Part shown: in pieces, positions 12,845-16,697 of the stretch | How the letters are laid out: each line of letters starts with the position of its first letter | Position numbering within the stretch: the stretch's first letter is position 1 | Source: Actinomycetales bacterium | GTDB taxonomy: Bacteria; Actinomycetota; Actinomycetes; S36-B12 | Direction: 5' to 3' | NCBI GenBank assembly: GCA_017849335.1 | Contig: JAFIHP010000048.1 | Coordinates: 1-16,697, forward strand | Length of the DNA: 16,697 nucleotides | Notes under the pieces: model-generated | Told to the model about the DNA's origin: nothing | The model's database searches: none | The model's input: the letters and a program-made list of their open reading frames with translations, nothing else | Made by a program: the position numbers and the translations under genes

Positions 12845-14016
12845 CGCCGCGCGCTCCGGCGCCCGGCGGTGATGACGAGCGTGACGGTCGTGACCAGGAA
12901 GGCGAGCAGGGCGACAACGTCGACAGCGCCGCCCAGCTGCCAGGCTCCGTCGTTGCCGCGGGCGCCGGCGATGGCGCGGATGAGCAGACCGGCCTGAAGG
13001 AGCAACCAGACGGCCCACATGACGGGGTGGTACGGCAATGGCCGCCGGGCAATCGCCGGCACGATCACCGGGGCGTGGGCGACAACCATGGACAACGCGA
13101 ACCCGATCGTGAGGGCGTGCACGACGACGTCGTAGCGGTAGCCCGAAAGCGCCGGCCCGCCGACGATCCACACGAGGGAGGCGACGACGGCCCAGGCGTA
13201 GCCGGTGAGCAGGCAGGCGGCCATGAACCGCGGCAGCCCGGTCGTGCGGATCGTGCGCCGGGCGACGTCGTGCACGGCGACATCGACGATGAGGACCCCG
13301 AGCACCAGGCCGAGGAGCGGGTAGCCGGCGTCGGGAGCGACGAGCGTCACCACGAGCGTCGCGATGAGCGCGCAGGACTCGGCGACGATCCGCTGCTCGG
13401 TCCCACGGGCGAGGAAGGCGATGCGGGCCAGCTCCAGCCGTTCCCCGACGATGGTGAGTACGAGGAAGGTCGTCCACCACGGGATGATCGCCGCGGCCTC
13501 GAACCCCCGCGTCCAGAGCGCCGCGCCACCCGCACCGGCGAAGGCGCCGAGCGCCTGGACGAGGAGGGAGTGCGACGGCTGCCGGTGCCATACGCGCAGG
13601 TAGACGACCAGCAGCAGGAGCATCGACGCCGTCCACGCCAGACCCGGCAGCATGCGGCCGTCGGGCACGGGAAGCGCGGTCGACTGCAGGACGAGCGTGA
13701 TCGTGCCGACGCCGCTGGCCAACGGCGCTGCGTACGCCCACACCGTCGAGCGGGACGGACCCGACTGCAGGGCGACCGCGCGCTCGAGGGTGATGGCCGT
13801 CCCGAGGAAGCCGTAGACCATCAGGACGCCGTGCCCGGCGGCCAGCGACACCGCCTCGACAGGGGCGCCAAGACCGAGTCGCAGCAGGGCGGCGTCGAGT
13901 CCCGACAGGACGGCAGTCGCGGCTAGCAGCAGGAGCAGCAGGCGCTGCACCGGCACGCGCGGGCGCCCGGCGTCGGCCGGGATCGCCGGGCGGGCCGGTG
14001 TCGTCTGCTGGTCCAT
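12841..14016 (-). CDS. NnrS-like polytopic membrane protein, first gene of nirK operon
   Basis: A 391-residue protein with ~11-12 membrane segments. Intramembrane His lie in SLAAGHGVLMVYGFLGT (H62), VVVHALTIGFALSMVVAHAP (H300, H314) and LPYHPVMW (~H330). HGxLMxxGFxGT and HALTIGF resemble motifs of NnrS, a haem/copper membrane protein linked to NO stress and denitrification, but overall recognition is weak. ATG 14016 is preceded closely by GGGGAG. Its stop overlaps the next membrane gene, and that gene overlaps nirK, so the three are translationally coupled. The two membrane proteins may be distant paralogues acting as a pair. Confidence 0.7.
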   Translation of the reverse strand: MDQQTTPARPAIPADAGRPRVPVQRLLLLLLAATAVLSGLDAALLRLGLGAPVEAVSLAAGHGVLMVYGFLGTAITLERAVALQSGPSRSTVWAYAAPLASGVGTITLVLQSTALPVPDGRMLPGLAWTASMLLLLVVYLRVWHRQPSHSLLVQALGAFAGAGGAALWTRGFEAAAIIPWWTTFLVLTIVGERLELARIAFLARGTEQRIVAESCALIATLVVTLVAPDAGYPLLGLVLGVLIVDVAVHDVARRTIRTTGLPRFMAACLLTGYAWAVVASLVWIVGGPALSGYRYDVVVHALTIGFALSMVVAHAPVIVPAIARRPLPYHPVMWAVWLLLQAGLLIRAIAGARGNDGAWQLGGAVDVVALLAFLVTTVTLVITAGRRSARR

Positions 14017-14105
14017 CGCGCTCCCCGAGGTCCGACGGCCTCGTGCCGTCGATGCCGTTCTCCAGCACTGTAGCGGAATAGACCGGATGGTGATACTTTT
14101 TATTT
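14017..14105. promoter_or_regulatory. Divergent promoter region: nirK operon and Fe-S regulator
   Basis: Only 89 bases separate the two divergent starts, so one operator could control both arms. On the plus strand GATACT (14088-14093) followed by eight bases to GTG 14106 gives a -10 box that would make a leaderless mRNA. The AT-rich stretch GATACTTTTTATTT is exceptional in this GC-rich window. On the minus strand TACAGT is a possible -10 for the nirK operon. I see no clear long dyad. Confidence 0.45.
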
Positions 14106-14780
14106 GTGCGTGAGACCCAGGCTGCCGACGAGCACGTCCTGCTGTCCGTGCCCAGCCGCGCGCGGATCCTCGACCTCGTGCGCTCCGCGGCTGAGCCGCT
14201 CACGGCGGCCGATCTCGCCCGCGAGCTTGACATCCACGTGACGACCGTCCGCTTCCACCTGGACCAGCTCGAGCAGGCCGACCTCGTCCTGAAGGCGCCC
14301 GTGCCGTCCGGCGGCCGCGGCCGTCCGCGCATCGGCTACCGCGCCGGCGCCCTCGATCTCGGGCAGGTACGCGAGCAGATGATCGATGCGCTCGCCGAGG
14401 CCCTGGCCGACCGTGGGTCGCGTGACCGCTCGCTGGCCGCCGGCCGCCGCTGGGCCGATCGGCTGCCGGAGCCACGGGGAGAACCCGCTGCCGCCGTGAC
14501 CGAGGTCTTCGCGCAGCTCGGCTTCGCACCCGACCGCGACGGGTCGACGATCGACCTGCACCGGTGCCCGTTCGGCGATGCCGCCCGCCGCACCCCGGAG
14601 GTCGTCTGCCGGGTGCACCTCGGGCTCGCGCAGGGCCTTGCCACCCGCGCCGCGCAGGCACAGACGAGCGCCGCCCCCCGCGTCGGTCTCGTCCCGTTCG
14701 CCGGCCCCGACCTCTGCGTGCTCACCATCGACGGACGTGGCGTCGACACCGGTGTCGACGCCGAAGGACGACCTGCATGA
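14106..14780 (+). CDS. Winged-helix regulator with Cys-rich Fe-S-type C-terminal domain (SufR-like)
   Basis: A 224-residue regulator. Residues ~10-75 are an ArsR/MarR-like winged helix: SRARILDLV, then LTAADLARELDIHVTTVRFHL, then the GGRGRPRIGY wing. The C-terminal part has RCPFGD (C154), PEVVCRVHLGLAQG (C168, H171) and PDLCVL (C204). This three-Cys pattern is seen in SufR-type regulators that hold a Fe-S cluster. Such clusters respond to NO, O2 or iron status, which suits the position divergent to a nitrite reductase operon. The GTG start has no ribosome binding site but lies at the expected transcript start (leaderless). Its TGA overlaps the next ATG. The sensor role is inferred; the DNA-binding family is confident. 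Confidence 0.85.
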   Translation: MRETQAADEHVLLSVPSRARILDLVRSAAEPLTAADLARELDIHVTTVRFHLDQLEQADLVLKAPVPSGGRGRPRIGYRAGALDLGQVREQMIDALAEALADRGSRDRSLAAGRRWADRLPEPRGEPAAAVTEVFAQLGFAPDRDGSTIDLHRCPFGDAARRTPEVVCRVHLGLAQGLATRAAQAQTSAAPRVGLVPFAGPDLCVLTIDGRGVDTGVDAEGRPA

Positions 14781-15442
14781 CGACCGAACGACTGCTCCCC
14801 CAGGCAGACCGCCCCACGGAGGACGTGCTGGGACGCTGGCTGCTCGCCGCAGGCGATGTATGCGGCGCCGACATCGTCGAGCTGGCACCTGGACTCGTGC
14901 GCACGACGGACGGAGCGCCGTCGACGACCACGCGCACGCGCCCCAGGGACGGCTGGACCGATGCGTGTGCGGACGTCGTCGTCGGCGAGGCGATGCTCAC
15001 GATGCAGACCGACCGGGGCAAACGGGCGATCATCACGGAGGCCGTCCGACTGCTGCGGCCTGGCGGGCGCTCTGCGATCCACGAGCTCGGCCTCACCTCC
15101 GACGACATCGACGATGCCATGGCCGACGGGATCCGGCAGGAGCTGGTCGGCACCATCCGGGTCAACGCCCGGCCACTGACCGAGGCGGAATGGCGTGCGC
15201 TCCTCACCGATGCCGGCCTCGTCGTCGACCGGGTCGACACCGCGCCGATGGTCCTGCTCCGGCTCCGTCGCAACATGGCACACGAGCGCGTCGTCGGCAC
15301 GCTGCGGATCGTGCGGAACGTGCTGCGCGACGCCGCCGCCCGCCGACGCGTCCTGGCCAAGCGAAAGACGTTCACCCGCAACGCAGACCCCATGACCGGG
15401 ATCGCCCTGGTCGCCCACCTCCCCGCGAAGGACACCCGATGA
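14777..15442 (+). CDS. Methyltransferase-like protein lacking most of the SAM-binding core
   Basis: A 221-residue protein coupled by ATGA overlaps at both ends. The N-terminal VLGRWLLAAGDVCGADIVELAPGL (adjoining blocks, ~18-41) matches class I SAM-dependent methyltransferases up to motif I. The later ADVVVGEAMLTMQTDRGKRAI, LRPGGRSAIHELGL and LTEAEWRALLTDAGL match the post-motif II region of the same family. Between them are only ~23 low-complexity residues (TTDGAPSTTTRTRPRDG region) in place of the ~55-60 I expect, so the Gly-rich loop end and the SAM-ribose acidic strand are missing. It may be inactive, a decaying gene, or repurposed as a binding protein. The reading frame stays open and the coupling is intact. 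Confidence 0.7.
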   Translation: MTTERLLPQADRPTEDVLGRWLLAAGDVCGADIVELAPGLVRTTDGAPSTTTRTRPRDGWTDACADVVVGEAMLTMQTDRGKRAIITEAVRLLRPGGRSAIHELGLTSDDIDDAMADGIRQELVGTIRVNARPLTEAEWRALLTDAGLVVDRVDTAPMVLLRLRRNMAHERVVGTLRIVRNVLRDAAARRRVLAKRKTFTRNADPMTGIALVAHLPAKDTR

Positions 15443-15777
15443 GCAGCGCTGAGCATGCCCCCGCCATGACCGACCTGGACGCGATCGCTGACCTCGTCAC
15501 GATCCAGCCCGGCGCGACCGTCTCGCGGACCGTGCTCACCGCAGAGGGCGTCCGCGTCGTCCTGTTCGGCTTCGACGCCGGCGAGCAACTGACCGAGCAC
15601 ACCGCCGCGATGCCCGTCGTGCTGCAGGTGCTGGAAGGTCATCTGCGGATCACCGCAGACGGCCGGACCGTCGACCTGCGCCCCGGCGGACTCATCCACT
15701 TCGGCACCCGGCTACCGCATGCGGTCGACGCCGTCGAGCCCTCCAAGCTCGCTCTGCTGATGCTCGACGACCGCTGA
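15439..15777 (+). CDS. Cupin-domain protein
   Basis: A 112-residue single cupin beta-barrel. Motif 1 is represented by GEQLTEHTAAMPVVLQVLEGHL (blocks GEQLTEHT and VLEGHL), motif 2 by PGGLIHFGTRLPHAV, with one His in each as possible metal ligands. The start ATG overlaps the stop of the methyltransferase-like gene (ATGA). Small cupins of this type occur next to DUF2249 genes and denitrification or anaerobic regulators and may bind a metal or small molecule. No enzymatic activity can be assigned. Confidence 0.85.
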   Translation: MSSAEHAPAMTDLDAIADLVTIQPGATVSRTVLTAEGVRVVLFGFDAGEQLTEHTAAMPVVLQVLEGHLRITADGRTVDLRPGGLIHFGTRLPHAVDAVEPSKLALLMLDDR

Positions 15778-15830
15778 CCTGCGTCCGTCCCGTCGCCCCG
15801 ATCCGAACCACCCGAACGAAGGAGATCCCC

Positions 15831-16139
15831 ATGAGCGAGTCCCTCGAGATCGGCCGGCAGATGCCGGTGCTGGAGCACACCTGCGGGTGCGGTGTGGACC
15901 ACGACGGGGCACCGGTGCTCGACGTCCGGCCGATCCCGCACGCGATCCGGCACGCCAGCGTGTTCGGCGCGTTGGACGCCGTCGCTCCGGGCGGCTCGCT
16001 CGTCATCATCGCGCCGCACGCGCCGCTGCCGCTGCTCGCCCAGCTGGCCGAGCGCGCCCCGATCGAGGTGACGTTCCTCGTCGAGGGCCCGGACGCGTGG
16101 CACGTCCAGATCACCCGGCAGGTCCTCGACCCGACGTAG
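15831..16139 (+). CDS. DUF2249 protein
   Basis: A 102-residue protein with an excellent ribosome binding site (GAAGGAGA, 7 bases before ATG 15831). After an N-terminal Cys/His patch (HTCGCGVDHDG, ~16-26) comes the DUF2249 signature VLDVRPIPHAIRHASVFGALDAV (blocks VLDVRPIPHAIRH and VFGALDAV) and GGSLVIIAPHAPLPLL. DUF2249 has a TusA/SirA-like fold and is often found with hemerythrin, cupin and nitrogen-oxide genes. Here the lead Cys pair could bind metal or sulfur, which is an inference. It has its own strong translation signal, unlike the upstream coupled genes, suggesting higher expression. Confidence 0.88.
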   Translation: MSESLEIGRQMPVLEHTCGCGVDHDGAPVLDVRPIPHAIRHASVFGALDAVAPGGSLVIIAPHAPLPLLAQLAERAPIEVTFLVEGPDAWHVQITRQVLDPT

Positions 16140-16159
16140 CCGGCCGTAGGTTGACCGAC

Positions 16160-16697
16160 GTGACCGATCCAGAGGGGCGGGACCCGGCGGATCCTGCGCC
16201 GGTGTGGACGGCCGTCGTCCTCGCCGGCGGTCGCGCCGCCCGGATGGGTGGGCGGGACAAGCCGCAGCTCCAGATCGACGGGCGCTCGCTGATCGCGTGG
16301 GTAGTCGACGACCTGCCAGCGCACGTCCCGGTGGTCGTCGTCGGCCCTGTTCAGCCGGTGCCCCGGGAGGTGGAGTTCCGGCGCGAGGACCCACCGTTCG
16401 GCGGACCGGTCGCCGCGCTCGCCGCGGCCCTGCCTGCCGTCCGCACTCCGCTCGTCGGTCTCGTGGCCTCCGACATGCCCCGCGCCGGCGCGTTGCTTAG
16501 CCGGTTGGCGGCAGGCTGGCGCGGCCCGTCGGGACTCGTCCCGGTCGACGAGGACGGTCACCGGCAGCCGTTGTGCTCGATCCTGCCGAGCGACGCTATC
16601 ACGTTGGCACTCAACGGGATCGGCGACCCGGCCGGCTTCTCGATGCGGTCGTTCCTCTCCCGGCTCGACGTCACCGAGCTGCGGCTTACCGGGTCCG
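16160..16697 (+). CDS. mobA: Molybdenum cofactor guanylyltransferase, 3'-truncated by window edge
   Basis: The frame is open to the right edge (179 codons visible). It shows VVLAGGRAARMGGRDKP, the nucleotide-binding LAGGxxxRMGxxDK loop, then REDPPFGGPVAALAAAL and VASDMP with the Mg-binding Asp. MobA transfers GMP from GTP to molybdopterin, making the bis-MGD cofactor of nitrate reductase, formate dehydrogenase and relatives. I take GTG 16160 with GTAGG nine bases upstream; TTG 16151 in frame is an alternative. It follows DUF2249 by 20 bases and probably ends the same operon, pointing to a molybdoenzyme nearby, nitrate reductase being the natural guess beside nirK. Confidence 0.9.
   Translation, partial: MTDPEGRDPADPAPVWTAVVLAGGRAARMGGRDKPQLQIDGRSLIAWVVDDLPAHVPVVVVGPVQPVPREVEFRREDPPFGGPVAALAAALPAVRTPLVGLVASDMPRAGALLSRLAAGWRGPSGLVPVDEDGHRQPLCSILPSDAITLALNGIGDPAGFSMRSFLSRLDVTELRLTGS

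Noticed and set aside
11498..14332. 944-codon minus-strand frame as one giant protein
   Set aside because: Only the part from 12844 down has membrane-protein character; the upstream part is an out-of-frame reading of the other membrane gene and enters the divergent regulator.
1..16697. CRISPR array, rRNA or tRNA genes
   Set aside because: No regularly spaced repeats and no recognisable RNA gene found on reading both strands.

Overview
The window is high-GC DNA with dense, often overlapping genes, GTG starts, and families common in Actinobacteria: a hemerythrin/PRC-barrel stress cluster, a P1B-5 ATPase fused to a hemerythrin, stand-alone NnrD, and a SufR-like Fe-S regulator. I infer an actinobacterium, possibly of the Micrococcales/Cellulomonadaceae type; I cannot name the genus. 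Most intergenic gaps are short and no gene-free stretch exceeds 300 bases.

Region 1 (1-3355) is a metal/stress block. A 5'-truncated hemerythrin is followed by a chain of plus-strand genes joined by stop/start overlaps: a 30-residue single-pass membrane peptide, a lipoprotein, an NRAMP-superfamily transporter with an altered metal site, and two PRC-barrel proteins. A small acidic protein (+) and a small Lys-rich DUF7218-type protein (-) follow, converging tail to tail. Each of these two has a candidate stress-sigma (SigB-like) promoter. Region 2 (3434-5090) holds a histidine phosphatase overlapping nnrD. Region 3 (5136-8491, minus strand) holds an IclR regulator and a P1B-5-type ATPase with a C-terminal hemerythrin domain, so haemerythrin-fold O2/redox or iron sensing appears twice in 7 kb.

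Region 4 (8610-9966) is an insertion-sequence scar. It contains one IS3-family element with recognisable 25-bp ends and a clean G_GGA_AAA frameshift site, but its transposase carries an internal in-frame deletion and a C-terminal frameshift. Beside it lies the last ~60 bp of a second IS3 transposase in the opposite orientation.

Region 5 (9988-16697) looks like a nitrogen-oxide respiration/detoxification locus. A minus-strand operon encodes two polytopic His-containing membrane proteins (NnrS-like at best) and a membrane-anchored copper nitrite reductase-like protein with an extra N-terminal cupredoxin domain. A winged-helix regulator with a three-Cys Fe-S-type C-terminus is transcribed divergently. 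It heads a coupled plus-strand operon with a methyltransferase-like protein that lacks most of its SAM-binding core, a cupin, a DUF2249 protein and a 3'-truncated mobA for molybdopterin guanine dinucleotide synthesis. The working model is that the Fe-S regulator senses NO or O2 and controls both arms, with mobA serving a molybdoenzyme such as nitrate reductase outside the window.

The least explained parts are the 30-aa peptide/lipoprotein/divergent NRAMP/PRC chain, and the core-less methyltransferase held between the regulator and the cupin.
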